A stretch of 64,000 nucleotides of DNA from Augochlora pura (taxonomy: Eukaryota > Arthropoda > Insecta > Hymenoptera > Halictidae): contig NC_135779.1 of the NCBI RefSeq assembly GCF_028453695.1, positions 10,428,831 to 10,492,830 on the forward strand. The letters are read 5' to 3'. A program made the translations under genes and the position numbers. Below, piece after piece: positions 40,013 to 52,690 of this stretch; position 1 is the stretch's first letter; the number at the start of each line of letters is the position of its first letter. The notes below the pieces were generated by a model. That model was not told the origin of the DNA and ran no database searches. It saw nothing but the letters and a program-made list of their open reading frames with translations.

Positions 40013-43000
40013 GTGAGTACACACGCGCGCCCGTGTTTCTCAATTAAATATTTTTTACGGCCGACGTTCTGCAAAAAGCACCTCCAATGCCGTGACTAGC
40101 GGAATCGATCCGCGCAGGCTTTCCAAGCAACCGGTTGTTCAATTTTGTTTTGCCGGTTCTGGTCGCTTCGCCTTATCGCGTTCACGTCGGGCTTCCTTTC
40201 TGCGTCGTTTTTCATGAATTTTTAGATGAAACGCGAGATTTCGAGGGTGCCAGGAAGCTTACGAGTCACCGGATGACTTCGGAGATTAAATTATGGGTGG
40301 CAAATGTACGGGATAATCCACGAACTAGATAGCCACGAGATTTGATCTCTCCGATGGTTTAACAAATATTTCAGAGTCGACGTTAACTGACAAATTTATT
40401 CAAAATATTTTTTCTCTTGAAGCAAGAAGCTTGTGACGATGACTGGTCGATACTAACTGAACAACATGATTCTTCTGTTTTTATTAGAAAATGATATTTT
40501 GCGAGAGTATCTTGACAAGTTCTGGAAAATTGAGAAGGATGTAGTTCAAGAGCAATTTATTGAAACGCGTTTCGGCGGCATGAAAGAGACGCAGGTTTTC
40601 TGACGTTATCGGGGACAGGTGACATTTTCGCTGACTTTTGCGAGTACATAGGGACTGCAACGTTTATTCGTGCCCAGCATTTCATAAAATATTTCATCTA
40701 GCGAACGACAACACGCTGCCGCGGTATTCCTAAGAAATGAGACTCTTTGAGGCGCACTTGCCGCGCGCCACGGAAATAGTTGACTCAAACTACTGTAAAC
40801 GCGGAATGCGGTATTAATACCGAGGTCTTAGCTTCGCGGTATCGTTTACTAAACGAATCCACCAAATCTTCCGGATTTCTTGTCGCGCTCGATTAGCTTA
40901 AAATCACGCGGGATTTAAAACAGTTAAAGAAAATATCTCTTAATCCTTCCTCCATATTGAATATTAAAAGAATCTTTCTCTGTATCATTTTGAGCCACAT
41001 TCTATACGTTTCAGGGAATTATTACCATAATTTCAACCGCTACAATACAGTTTAAAAAATAAGGATCACTTTATAAAGATTTATCGTTCGAAATACCAAG
41101 CAAAATGTTTTCGCTAAAACTGGATTTGCCATTTATTTTAGTGAAATTACAAATAAATCTGTCTAGAGAATTAATTTTCACAAGAGCGATTCGATCCGGA
41201 ATTTACAGAAACGCAGACAATTAAATATACATCATACGGTCGTTACCAGGGCGAGGGGAATGGGAGAGGGAGATCGAGATTCAGGCGCATCATTTGTCAC
41301 AAGCAGCACGAATTAATTTTCTTCGCTTCTGTGTAACAATTACGCGGGTTTCCCATCAAGAACGAGGCAATTCAGCGGAACGGCATGAATGGTATCGTCG
41401 CGAGCGCCGGATCATTTATAATCTTGGAGCGGTGCCGGCCCATATTTGCTTAGCACCGGAGCGATGCATTTTGTTGCAATGATAATCGTAAACAAGTCAC
41501 GCGCACGCGGCGGATGCAATATTGATGGCGGAAGCCGCGAGCATCTGGTTGCTGAATGAGCTGCTCCCAGCGTCGATAATTAGATCGCTCGGATTTATGC
41601 GGATACGTGCGCCGGCAAATCCTTCTTCCGCATTTTCTTCACGGATATAGTCGCGGTGATCTGTCCTCGTCGTTCGCGGATACTGCTGACGAAACAGCGA
41701 GAGGGAATTCATTCGACTCGATGTAGAATTTCTCGAGATATTTGTAAGTTTTGTTTTCGTATTAGCGTATTTAATCGACTCAGGATTTCTTATTGAATTA
41801 TGTGTCTTAAAGAGTTACGTGGCCGTGTTGGCAGTAGCGGGTTTGTGCGTCCTCGACGTTTTAAACAAGTAAAGACGATCTATTTAAACAAAGAACATAA
41901 GTAGACATTTTTGTAGTTTCGTATTCATTTATATTAACATTGGTTTAATAATTGGGTTAATAAAAAATTTTATGTAAAAAGATTATTTAGAAGTAATAAG
42001 AAATTTTGCATCAAAATAAGCAGGAATTTTATATAAAAATAAATGGAACAGTTATATTAAAACAAATAGAAATTTTATCTATTATTATATTATATTTATC
42101 TATTATTTTTATCTATTAATTAATTACGATTACGATGACTATGAATGGGGCGGGATAGCATAAAAGAGGTATCTCGCTCACAGGTGTTTCGCAGGTACAA
42201 TAGAATTTAAAGAGCTTCAACATCGTAAGAGATACGACAAGATTATTAATAACTTTACATGCGAAAATAAGATCCGCTGTTAATCTTCTTCCGTCAAGAA
42301 TATGCACCGTCATCGCTACAATGCGGATTTTTATGAAAAATGTATGCATTAATTACAAGATGCAGGAGCTGCATAGACATTAATTTTTTCGCTTAATAAT
42401 TTTACCAAGTCGATAGTAATGCAACAATATTTTTAAACAATCCGAATGTTCTCGCAGTTTTACATTTCGTTTCTCCTAAATACATAAAATTCGCGGTCCA
42501 TTTTCTTATCAAACACCATCAATTGTATATATATCTTCAATTTTATATAATACGTTCAGAAATTTTAGAAACTACACATTATTAAAGTCACGCGTGTAAA
42601 TTTCAGAATTCTACAATATTATATTGTAAGAACACGTTAGTCGCATAGACGAATTATTCGCCCATTATCTGATCGTTCCTAAACGATCCCCATAAACGGA
42701 ACAAAGCTGGCAGAAACAAAGCAATCCGGCACGCACGCTGCATCGGATCAGATTCGAAACGCGCCTTGCATCCGGCGTTCTCAGGCCGAAAGAAATAACT
42801 TGCTCGAGTAATCTACACGCGCAATCTTCGTCTACCAGACCGGGTAGAGGAGGAGAAAAAAGGCCTAGCAAACATTCTACTCTCCATCATCCGCGGAAAG
42901 ATTCTACTCCATCGTCGTTTGGACTCGAACTTCTTCGAGGCAGCAGCGTTTTATTGCCAAGCGAGCGACGAACTTTGATCCTCCTCGACGGCACGAAAAA

Positions 43001-43069
43001 ACTCTCGCGAATCTGCGCAAATGGAAGAAGAGCCCGAGACAGGTGGGAGAGTCGCCGGTAAGAAGAGAA

Positions 43070-43146
43070 AGGGAGGGAAATAGAGAGAGGGAGAGAGAGA
43101 GGGAGAGAGAGAGGCAGAGAGAGAGGGAGAGAGAGAGAGAGAGGGT
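43070..43146 (+). repeat. GA-rich purine tract
   Basis: GAGAGAGGGAGAGAG-type sequence continues for about 77 bases. It generates an artificial Arg/Glu-rich frame on the plus strand and Ser/Leu-rich frames on the minus strand. Confidence 0.92.
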
Positions 43147-43437
43147 AGAACAAGCAAAGAATAGCGCAAGGAAACGTCGCGGCGGGATGATCGCGCGAAG
43201 CCTCGGCTCCGGGCCGCTTTGTCAATTATCCGGATTCGAACTTAACGACCGTCGTCGTCGACGGGAAACCAGGCCCGTTCCTGCTTGTCGGCGGTCCTCG
43301 ACGACGACATCGCCGATGGAAAACAGTCGAGAGATTGTACAAAGGCATAAAGCGTCGAGTGGAGCGCTTGAAGCGGGGCTGAACGCGCCCGCGATACCTG
43401 AAACCGCCCCCGCAGCCGGCTGTGTGTGCACGCGCGT

Positions 43438-43528
43438 GTTCTCCTCCCTCCCTCCCTCCCTCCCTCTCCTCCTCCCTCCCTCCCTCCCTCTCCTCCTCCC
43501 TCCCTCCCTCTCCTCCTCCCCCCCTCTC
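43438..43528 (+). repeat. CCCT-rich minisatellite with G-quadruplex potential on the minus strand
   Basis: Runs of CCCTCCCTCCCTCCCT separated by CTCCTC form units of decreasing length (about 28, 28 and 20 bases). On the minus strand the repeated GGGA tracts satisfy the simple pattern for G-quadruplex folding. Confidence 0.88.
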
Positions 43529-46500
43529 CCGCCTGCTATCCCTGAAAAACCGGAAAAAGGGTCGAGCACCTATTTCCGGCGGCCCAGGGCCGGGACGAGG
43601 GACGGGGTTCGGGAGGAACCATTATTAAAAGCATAAAGCCACTTCCGCGCGCTGTTGCCGCAGACCAGCTTCAATGGAGGATACGCGGCGACGCGAAAAA
43701 TTTCACGAGCACGGCCCCGCATCGCTTTGATATCCGGCTACGAGATCGAACATTGTCTTCCCGGAATTACTCCTCCTCGGTTCGGGAAACCCGGGCTCTG
43801 CCTTCGCCGGCTTTGGCGACGGTAAGACCTGTTGTACTTTGTTCATCCATGTACCTGGGTGAGGTGCATTGTTACTTTTTTGTGAAAATAGTGTCATGAT
43901 AGCTTCTATGATATTCTTGATTTTATTTCTTTGGATAGTGAGGAACAGAAAATATTTATTTATTCATTTGTAAACGGGGAAATCCCATTCAAGAACATAA
44001 TAGAAGGTATAGAAGCTTACACAAGAGAAAGAAGCTGAACTTATTAAGCCCTTCGAAACTTTCAAAAGAAAAAGAAAATCAGCTAAAATGTCTGAAGATT
44101 GACTGATTATGGATGATAATAGCCTTCGCACAAGGTTTTAAATGACGGTTGATAATAATGGGTTCTAAGGTCGCCTACCACCCTCGATTAATTTTTATTC
44201 TATTCTGTTTGGTTTAAGAGTTCCGCGCAGTATAAACTGCATTGTCTGATTTATGCTGTGCTCGTACTACTAGCTTTTCGCAGTTCGCGTTCTCGTGAAA
44301 CGAAAATTTATTTCTGACCCACATTAACGCTACAATCTCTCCAACCTCTTGAAAGAAACTTTTGTACGTTTACATTTCCGCGGAATTTTTAGGGAAATAT
44401 CGGCGCGGCGCTTTACTGTAAAGTCTATTCAATTATGTATTTATAGCATTTAATCTTCTCGTGTACACGGTTTCGATATCATCACAGAAACGAATATTTT
44501 AAATCCGTTGGAGAGAGTAAACATCAAGGAATTGCAGTGATTCTATTTATTAGAATTTCAGTTGAAGTTTACGTAAACAAATTTCCATAAATTTCGGATA
44601 TTTTTAAAGCTGGCAAAATCGCACGGGATCCATAAAATATTCGCAAATTTTTGCAAGCCGATGTCGAAGCGCGTGTTAAAACTTCGGCGACGCGGCTAAC
44701 AGGTTAACAGATTTGTTCGATGATTGATTAACTGGTCTGGCCAGTGCGTTCACTCGCCACTCGTTTATCTGTGGTTCCTCGAGATAAAGCGTCCGTAACA
44801 CCTCCCCGGTTAATTTGTAATTTATTACCACGCAAATTTGCGAGTGGCATCGCGACTTCGAGTGGAATCGAACCGTTGGAGATATCGCGGGAAAGAGCTC
44901 GAAAGGAAACCGTTGGATTACCAATAGGCTGTTATGCTCGCAATCGAACGCACGATCAGTTTTCCTTCGAGCCGCAATAATCGTGATCAATTGGAATCGG
45001 CTCGGTTAGCCGGAGCGCCGGAGACCCTTTAATTGCAATGAAAAAGCTCGGCTCGGTCTCCGCGGGTTCACGGGCAGCCGTCTGAGAGAAGTTTAAATGT
45101 TTATTCCCGACGCGTGGAACTTTCATCGAGGGATCCCGCGTAAACAATCCCCGAAACAGTCTCGGCGAATAGAGAAAAAAAAATTGGCGGAAGGGAGAGG
45201 CGTGGGGCGAGAGGGCGGTCTTCAAACTTCATTTTCCATGGCGCCGAGACTTTCGACGGTGCCTTTCCATAAACAGTCCTTGAAGCACCCTCCCGGGGGT
45301 AAATACTGCTATCCCTTCTACCTCGGACGGCTTCATTCGTAAATTCGAGGCTCTGCGCCGATAGAAATTAAAACCGCCGCGAGAAGATTGGACGGCTCCG
45401 CTATCCCGGGCTCACTATATCAAGGAGCACAATCCCTTTACCTTCATTACGATATTCCTTTGTAAATTGCACCGTTTATAACGGGCTCTGTTATTGGAGA
45501 GCCGGGAGAAATGTCGTCGAGCGACATTTTTAGGACCATCTCGAGGGGGTTGAGTTTTCAACGGAAAATCAACGGTACTTCGAAATCCTGCATTTTTCTG
45601 GCAATATTCCTCATTCATACGGAACACAAAAAAAATTCAATAGTTACTTTCATCTCTGTCCTTTAGTCATTCAACAGTTTTTAATTACCTCCGTTTCACG
45701 TTCGTAACATCACAAATCGGATTAGCAACATTTCTCATTTATTATACATTCTACTTGATGCTATCACTGCTCCAAATTAATTTTATTGCTGATCTATACT
45801 CTGCCGATCCTAAGAAAATTGGGAAAATGCAGAGTGTAAGAATATTGAAAAAGTAATCGATGTCGTACAACATTACTTTTCAATTTTAATTCGACTAAAT
45901 AAAATCGCGCTGTGAAATTTGTCGGGTTATTAGTAAGGCTAGAGCATTCAAATAGTCAAAGCCAAAATTCAATAGCAGAGAAAGGAGCATACCAAAAGAG
46001 TTATTATTCTACAATTACAACTATCGCGGGTTTCTAAAAAATAATTGTATAACGGATAGTTAACTCGTAATCGCAGATTTCAAAGAAACACACATTAAAG
46101 GCTGCACAGAGGGTTTCTGAACGGAGTGTACCGGAGCCGTAACTACTCGGAATCGCACGCACAATTTCAGTTTCAGCGTCGTTCAATTCCGCAGTTTTCC
46201 TCGCAGACCAGAAGTATGATCGGAGGATAAAAACTTCGCTCGTAGCTCGACGACGGGGGATTAAACTGACATAACTTTTCGGAGGGTGCTGGAAAAATTC
46301 GCAACAACACTTCGCTGATTTGCATTCGTTTCCATAGAACGAGCGTCCCAGCGATTTATGCAAGGGCTCCGCAGGGTTGGTAGTCGCAATACGCGTCGCC
46401 TTGCTTCTAATATTTAACATATCGACAGGCGTCAGGCAATCGAGGTGTCCAAAAATAGCGTCGATACGGTGCTCGGCGCGGCCGTGGCATAAGAATCGCG

Positions 46501-46839
46501 ACATCTGCTGGATATTTCCATTCAGCTGTGCCGGGGAATCGCCACGAGTCCCGCAGGAGTGACGACAATAACGGACGCAGCCGAGGAACGGGGACGGACC
46601 TAAGCCGGGACCGCGGCACTCGAGCGTTTTAATATCGGGAAATGGCGAAAACAAACACGGGAACACCAGAAGAAATATGGAAATCCCGCGGAAACACGGG
46701 AAAATATTCCGGGGCCGGGCATCGGCATGGACACGACGAGGAGATAGTAATATACGCTCGTACAGGATGCGAGCCTCCCAACTGCAAACACCGGATCGCC
46801 AGATCGCGCGCGCGGATCCGCGTTCGCCGCGACAAAAAC

Positions 46840-46932
46840 GGAAAGAGAGAGAGAGAGAGAGAGAAAGAGAGGGAGAGAGAGGATGAGAAAGAGGTCGAGC
46901 AAGAATGAAAGAGAGAGAGAGGCAGATTTATT
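46840..46932 (+). repeat. GA-rich purine tract
   Basis: GAGAGAGAGAGAGAAAGAGAGGGAGAG continues, with interruptions, for about 90 bases. It creates false Arg/Glu-rich and Ser/Leu-rich frames. Confidence 0.9.
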
Positions 46933-47499
46933 ATTCGAAATGGAAGTGCACTCGGCCGTGGAAGTGGCAAAATAACTTCGGTGTTCTTCAAAATACACCG
47001 AAATTCGGGGCGACGGCTTTCTGAGACCAATGCCATATTGTTATATTTTTAGAGGATTCTAGGATAGAGGTGTTGATTCAGGAAAGAGTGCGTATTTTCA
47101 TCATGCTATGTGTTTTACCTGTCCCTTCGGTGACAGGTGTGCGGTACTAACCGCGCCGTAAACATTTCTTTCGGGACGGACTGCAAATAAAACCTGCAAC
47201 TTGAGAAGATCATCAATTAGCAGCTGGTTTTATCATTTCATCGTACGGCTTCTGCTGCGACAGTTTATTTATATTTTCACTTGTCGCATCAAATACGAAA
47301 GCACTCGTCTGATGAAAGACAGCACCACTCCGGTTTGTCAAGACTGTATTTATTCTGTTTCTTTTAATTGGACTCTCCGCATTCTACCTTCTTCGAGAGC
47401 GGTGCTTTTCGTGTATATGTGTAAGTGTACTTATACGCGACTGGTGACCGTATTAATTTATTGAAAAGAACAAATTTCATACGACGAGAGTTTCGTCTC

Positions 47500-48075
47500 T
47501 ATTCAAGCATCTGATAGCAATCATATTCTATTTGCGCGTCTTTCTGAATTATTAAGATCTTATTCTATTTATCTGTTTAATATGATTCTACTTAGTGTCT
47601 GACCTTCCTCAATCCTATTCTACTTATTTTAATATCATCGATCTCATTTTATTTATACGATTGAATTCTTCTCATCTGTTTATTTTAAACCTCGTTCTAC
47701 TAATCGGTCTGTTTTCTCGTCTGGCTATCAACTATCCTATTTCACTTGTCTGGTTACGAACGAAGTCACTTTAATCGTCTGACTACGAACGGTCGAATTC
47801 TTTGTAGCTGACTACAGACGACGTTGTTCTAATGATTTGATCGCACAGAATCCTGTTACACGTGTCTGGCTACAGACAATCCGAATTCTACTTGTCTGGC
47901 TACAAACAATGCCATTCGAATTATCCGACAACAAACGATCCCATCCCACTCGTCCGGTTGCAAATTATGCAATCCCATCGAACCGGCTACGAACCGTGTT
48001 ATTCTAATTGTCCGACCACTAACGATCCTGCTCTACTTATCCGACTGCGAACGCGATCGTTCCGCCCGTAGCTAG
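47500..48075 (+). repeat. ~30-bp degenerate tandem array, cluster 11 (longest)
   Basis: From 47740 onward about eleven units repeat almost exactly every 30 bases, for example TTCACTTGTCTGGTTACGAA, TTCTACTTGTCTGGCTACAA and CTCTACTTATCCGACTGCGA. The part from 47500 to 47740 is more decayed. Confidence 0.85.
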
Positions 48076-49272
48076 ACAAAGCAATGCGCTCCCGGTGCTT
48101 CTTACGTAACAATGTTTCTGGCAGAGTGTACTACCGGGGCTGACCGCCGGGATCTCATTCCGACGCCGTCGATATCGATCCTTTAAAACGCCGGAAGGAA
48201 ATCCAGACAGGTAATCGGCGGGCAGGTCGTGTTCCCGAAGGCGTGGAAGAACTTCTTGACGAGTCCCGCCCGCGTCTATAGCCTTGTCCAATATTTGTCG
48301 GGGGGCCAGCGCGAAGTAACGCAGGCAGTAAATAGCAAACAGTAAACAGGGGGACTCTCGTTCGCCCGAGTACGCGTTGGTACGCGTGTGGGTCGGTATC
48401 CGGTTTCTCTCCTAAACGGCGACGAACGAATTGAAGAGCCGAGCAGGCGGCTTTGAGCGACGTCGCGTGGAAAAAGGAATAAAATCGTAATCATAACGCT
48501 GCCAGCAAAGGGAACGGGAAATGAGGATGACGCGACCCGGAGTGGAGAGTAGAAACGGAAGTGGAAGGAGGGCTGGTTGCTCGGCAAGTGTGTGCAGACA
48601 CTCATATGAGCTCGCCGGTGTCCGTGGACAGTCGACGGTCCCGAACAGAGGGAAGAAGACTCTGCAGGTGAGACCAAACCGGAGCCAGGACACCAGGAAC
48701 GGGCTCCAACCGGGAATGAGATGTCAACATTAGCCGGCCTTGTGAAGAGGCACCAATTACCTGGCTGCCAGAAGATAAACTCCTGAATCATTCACCTACT
48801 CCAGGTCGATAGGAAGACTGTGCCGTGCTGTTTCAAACTGCGAGCTCCGTTCCGTAAAAAAGGGACGGCCCGCGCCATCCAGAGGATAAATATTAGGCTG
48901 ACGCTTGTGCCAGCTCTGCAAGAGACGTTTCAGACAGCGCGAGTTACGCAGCCAGTTACGGGGACTCGCGAACCCGGAAAAACACCCGACGCTGCGAAGG
49001 ATCCACCGAGGCCGCGTTTTCTGCTGCTGGTTGGAAAATCAAAGCTCTTTTTCTTGCGCAACATGATTATTCTATCTTCTCGAAACTCTCTTCATACAGC
49101 CACGGTATGTATGAATTCTTTATCCGTTCTTGACAAGTTCAAGGTTACGTATGGTTATAAGTTTCATATACAATCATTTCCGTTGTGTATTGCTTGCTAC
49201 GACAAGAATATATCCCAAAATTTTCTAGGAGATCCGTTTCTAGTTTCTGTAAAAAGATTGCACTTCATGCAC

Positions 49273-49858
49273 TTAACACGTTCAACCCGGCGTGAACCAC
49301 CGGTGGTACACACGTAGTTTCCGCCGTCTAGCGGCGTGGACCATCGGTAGTTCCCATATGTTTTTCATTGTTTTTGAAAAAGCATACTTTGAAAGGCTAG
49401 GAAGAGACTAGATGATAATATACGATGGAAAAGAAACATTATTTTTACAGTTGTTTTCAATATACAGAGAAATTTATTTTCGCTTCAATCATATCGCGTC
49501 TCAATCGCACCGCTCGTTCCCACACGTTCACACTGCACACATCCTACAATACTAAGGGTCAATAATAAATTATTGAAAAACAGAAATTATAGAATACCTA
49601 ACCATACAAAAATAAAAGTATTTTACTTACATGTATATATGTATTTTATTTCTATTTATATTTCACAATTCGTGAATAAAGTTTTATAAGTACTTTATAA
49701 CAATTTCACGCAACAATGTCTGACTTCAGATTCAAGTCACTGGCAATAGAAAAGATAGTGAAACAAACGCGCGCCGTCAGACGAATACACAACTGATAAT
49801 ATCAAGCCCCCCCGACCGTACCGACTTCGAAAAAAATGCGCCGGGTTGAACGTGTTAA
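49273..49858. mobile_element. TTAA-flanked MITE (586 bp) with perfect 16-bp inverted ends
   Basis: TTAA sits at 49273-49276 and 49855-49858. Immediately inside, both ends carry CACGTTCAACCCGGCG in inverted orientation without a mismatch. The left subterminal part has two related short units, GGCGTGAACCACCGG and GGCGTGGACCATCGG. No transposase frame is present. It is likely piggyBac-related because of the TTAA target, and relatively young because the ends are perfect. Confidence 0.88.
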
Positions 49859-52289
49859 ATATCGATTGTACACCAATTTCTGCTCCACATTTTTCAACGA
49901 AAAAATGAACACGCACTTCAGAAACGTGAAAAAAATTAGCTAAGAAATTGTACAATGGCTCTTGTCGACAAAGATCAGAAAGATTGCCTAGAAGTTCGAA
50001 TTCTGCGTGCGGAACCGGTTCCATCGTTAGAATTCAGGCTCCTATTAACCTCGGAAATGCTATCGGAAGTGCATGCGGCGTTCAAAGTACGCGATCATGA
50101 TGCGCCAGCAACGAACCTGGTCCTTTGATTCCTAGAAAGACTGTCGGTCCATCGATCCCGGATTTTCGGGTACGCGGATCGCAGCTTCTCGTCGGCTACC
50201 CCTTTGAGAGGCGATGGTGTTAATGAGAGAGCGCTGGCACGTTGCCTCGATATGCCGTCCCGGGGTCCTGTGTTCTCCGACAGGGGGCCATGAACGGGAG
50301 TACAGGGCGCGGGGGGTCAGCGTATCACCGGTGTGGCGTATGGGGGATGAAGAAGAGGCGGCCGGCCTGCCACATCGCGTCGCGTCGCGACGTGCAGGTG
50401 TTTCCGTGCGACGTGTACGGCACAATATTACCCGCCTAGTTACGAAACAAACGTATCACACCCCGACACGACGTGATGTTCTCCATGATATCCTGCCTGC
50501 CGCGCGCACCGCTCCCTCTATACCTGTATATACCGCGGTACCTGTTACGTGCACCCGACCGGCATAAATATGTATGGGACATGAATGCCTGAGCGTGTAC
50601 AGGACGAACCGAACCAGGGAGTTAGCACACGTACTCCCAGGGCTGCGGAGGGGATCAACGGGGCTGCTAGGTCCGCTCACGCCCTCTATCCGTCTCTGTT
50701 CTATCCCTATCCCTGTCGCTGTGTCTCCGTTTCCCTCGCCTTCTCTGCTGATCCGTTCCCTTTTATGGGCCAGGCCAGACCGAGGACCAAACGGATCGCG
50801 GTAACCTTGTTGCTGTTTGAATAAACAGCTAGGCCTCCCACGCTTTTCACCCTTTGATCGGGCCGCCGTTGCTTCCTTGTTATTTTCTGCCTACTCGCAG
50901 CTCACCCTGCCTTCCGAGTATACGGATCGTGCCGCGAACGCTGGAACCTGCCTGACGATGTGATTTGCGTATGGTGCGCGGGGGAACTTTTAGGCGAACG
51001 TGAACGATCTCCAGTGTATGTCGGTACAAAAAGTGGAAGATTAATTCCCCGTAACAATAGTCATATTTTAATAGCATTGATAAGTTGATCGTATTTATAT
51101 TCAGTAAATTTAATCGTAAACACTACTTTTGATACCGAATTATTAGCTTGCAGCAGCTTCCTGCCAAGTGACAGAATAATAGCTGTTATCTGCACATTTT
51201 TAATTTCTAGATAAATGGATGTTTCAGTATCAAATTTGCAACACGATTTTTACATGCACCTTTCACTTTTTGTTCTTGCAAATTTGTTAGTGGCGAAAGA
51301 AATTACAATTTGTCTGCAACATCGCAAGCGACCCCGGAATTTCAATAGAGAAATCGCAGGTTGGGTGTTCAAAAGATGATAATCTCTAGAGTCCTGTGCC
51401 AATAAAATTATGAAACCAATCCACACGCGTGCTAAAGAGACACGGGCAAACTTGCCGAAAAATCCGTTCGTCGGTCTCCGAAAACTCTTGCCGGGAATGG
51501 AGGAAGAGGCGCGACAGACAAGGCCGCGAGGCGAGATTGATTCTGCAGTCCACACGAATCGCGCACTCTCCACTCGGTTAAACGAGTGCCGTTCGGCTTA
51601 TGAATACCGAATAGCGGCTCGAGTGAGACATCGTAGATGAAAGATACTCGGATCCGCCGCGGTAAAGTAGCTTCGACCTACAGACACTCAATTCGGTATT
51701 AGCCGGTAAAGTCGCTCCAAAAATGGTCGTAGACGCTTGCCGGGGAACGCTGCGAGGGAGGTAAATGGATGCTCTCGCGAGAGCGAACGAACCGTTCGAT
51801 TGAAATACGTGCCCGGAGAATCTGTCGCGAACGTGCGTCCGTCGAGCGCTCGAAGATTTCAAGAAAGTGCGCTGGTGTGGGGGGAGGGGGGTGCTTTTAC
51901 GTAAACGCGGTCGTCGTCTCCGTTACTCGGAGCTCCACTCTTTGTCGGAGACACTTTCCGCTTTCGCTCATCTGAAATGCTCGTCTGAGAAACCCCGTCC
52001 CCCTACCCGCGCAGAGACAGCAGTTCTCTATTTCTACCGCTCGCAATTATTCGACGAATATAAACGATCTGCTTATTTCCGCCGACGAAATCAAGACTGA
52101 TTACACGCCACTTAAGGGGCTCTGGATGTTCGACAAATTAGTTGGCTGGCCGGATCGCTGCCGCAACAATTAAGTGGTATCAGAGCTGCTTGTTCTATCG
52201 AACAGAAACTGAGAAACTCATTGTGTTAGAGTAATGACTCTTTTAATTTATAATAACATATTTAGGATATGCTTTTTAGTGCATTAATC

Positions 52290-52690
52290 GTGATTTTTAC
52301 TACTTGCTCGATTAAACTTGACTTTTACTAACCACTTTTGACCATTTATCCAAAAATTCATTTTTTCTTTTTTACTTATGGAGCTAGTCATTTCTAATAA
52401 ATGTCTGACTATACATAGTTCGTTCCAGTCGTCGGTTTCATTATTTATTTGTACCACGCGTCTGACTAGAGCCGCTTCATTTCACTTGCAGGTCGAATGA
52501 TTTATTTCTACCACTTGTCTGACTAGAGTCGTACCATTCCTCTCTCATGTTACATGATTTATTTCAACTACTTATCTGACTAGAGACGTCTCAGTCCACA
52601 TTCTGATCAAGTAATCTATTTTTTCTACTCGTCGCACTATGACATGGTTCACACCACTTGTCAAATTAAGGATTCTCTTATTTGTGCGAT
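52290..52690 (+). repeat. ~30-bp array, cluster 12, with a 57-bp higher-order unit
   Basis: Copies of TACCACTTGTCTGACTAGAG recur, and two successive blocks starting TCTGACTAGAG are each 57 bases long with a shared ATGATTTATTTC segment. The array has therefore also been amplified as a doubled unit. Confidence 0.8.

Noticed and set aside
40135..40332. Possible alternative Ig2 half-exon shortly after the exon at 39848
   Set aside because: The translation lacks the Cys and Trp pattern of an Ig domain, and no acceptor and donor pair with matching phase surrounds it.
43043..43636. 197-residue open frame rich in Arg/Glu and Pro/Ser
   Set aside because: Its length is produced by the GA tract and the CCCT minisatellite; it has no non-repeat protein signature.
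46034..46666. Longest non-repetitive open frame (210 residues, minus strand)
   Set aside because: It has no recognisable domain, atypical composition, and no clear splice or promoter context, and it lies in an intron of the Dscam-like gene. It overlaps other open frames in GC-rich DNA.
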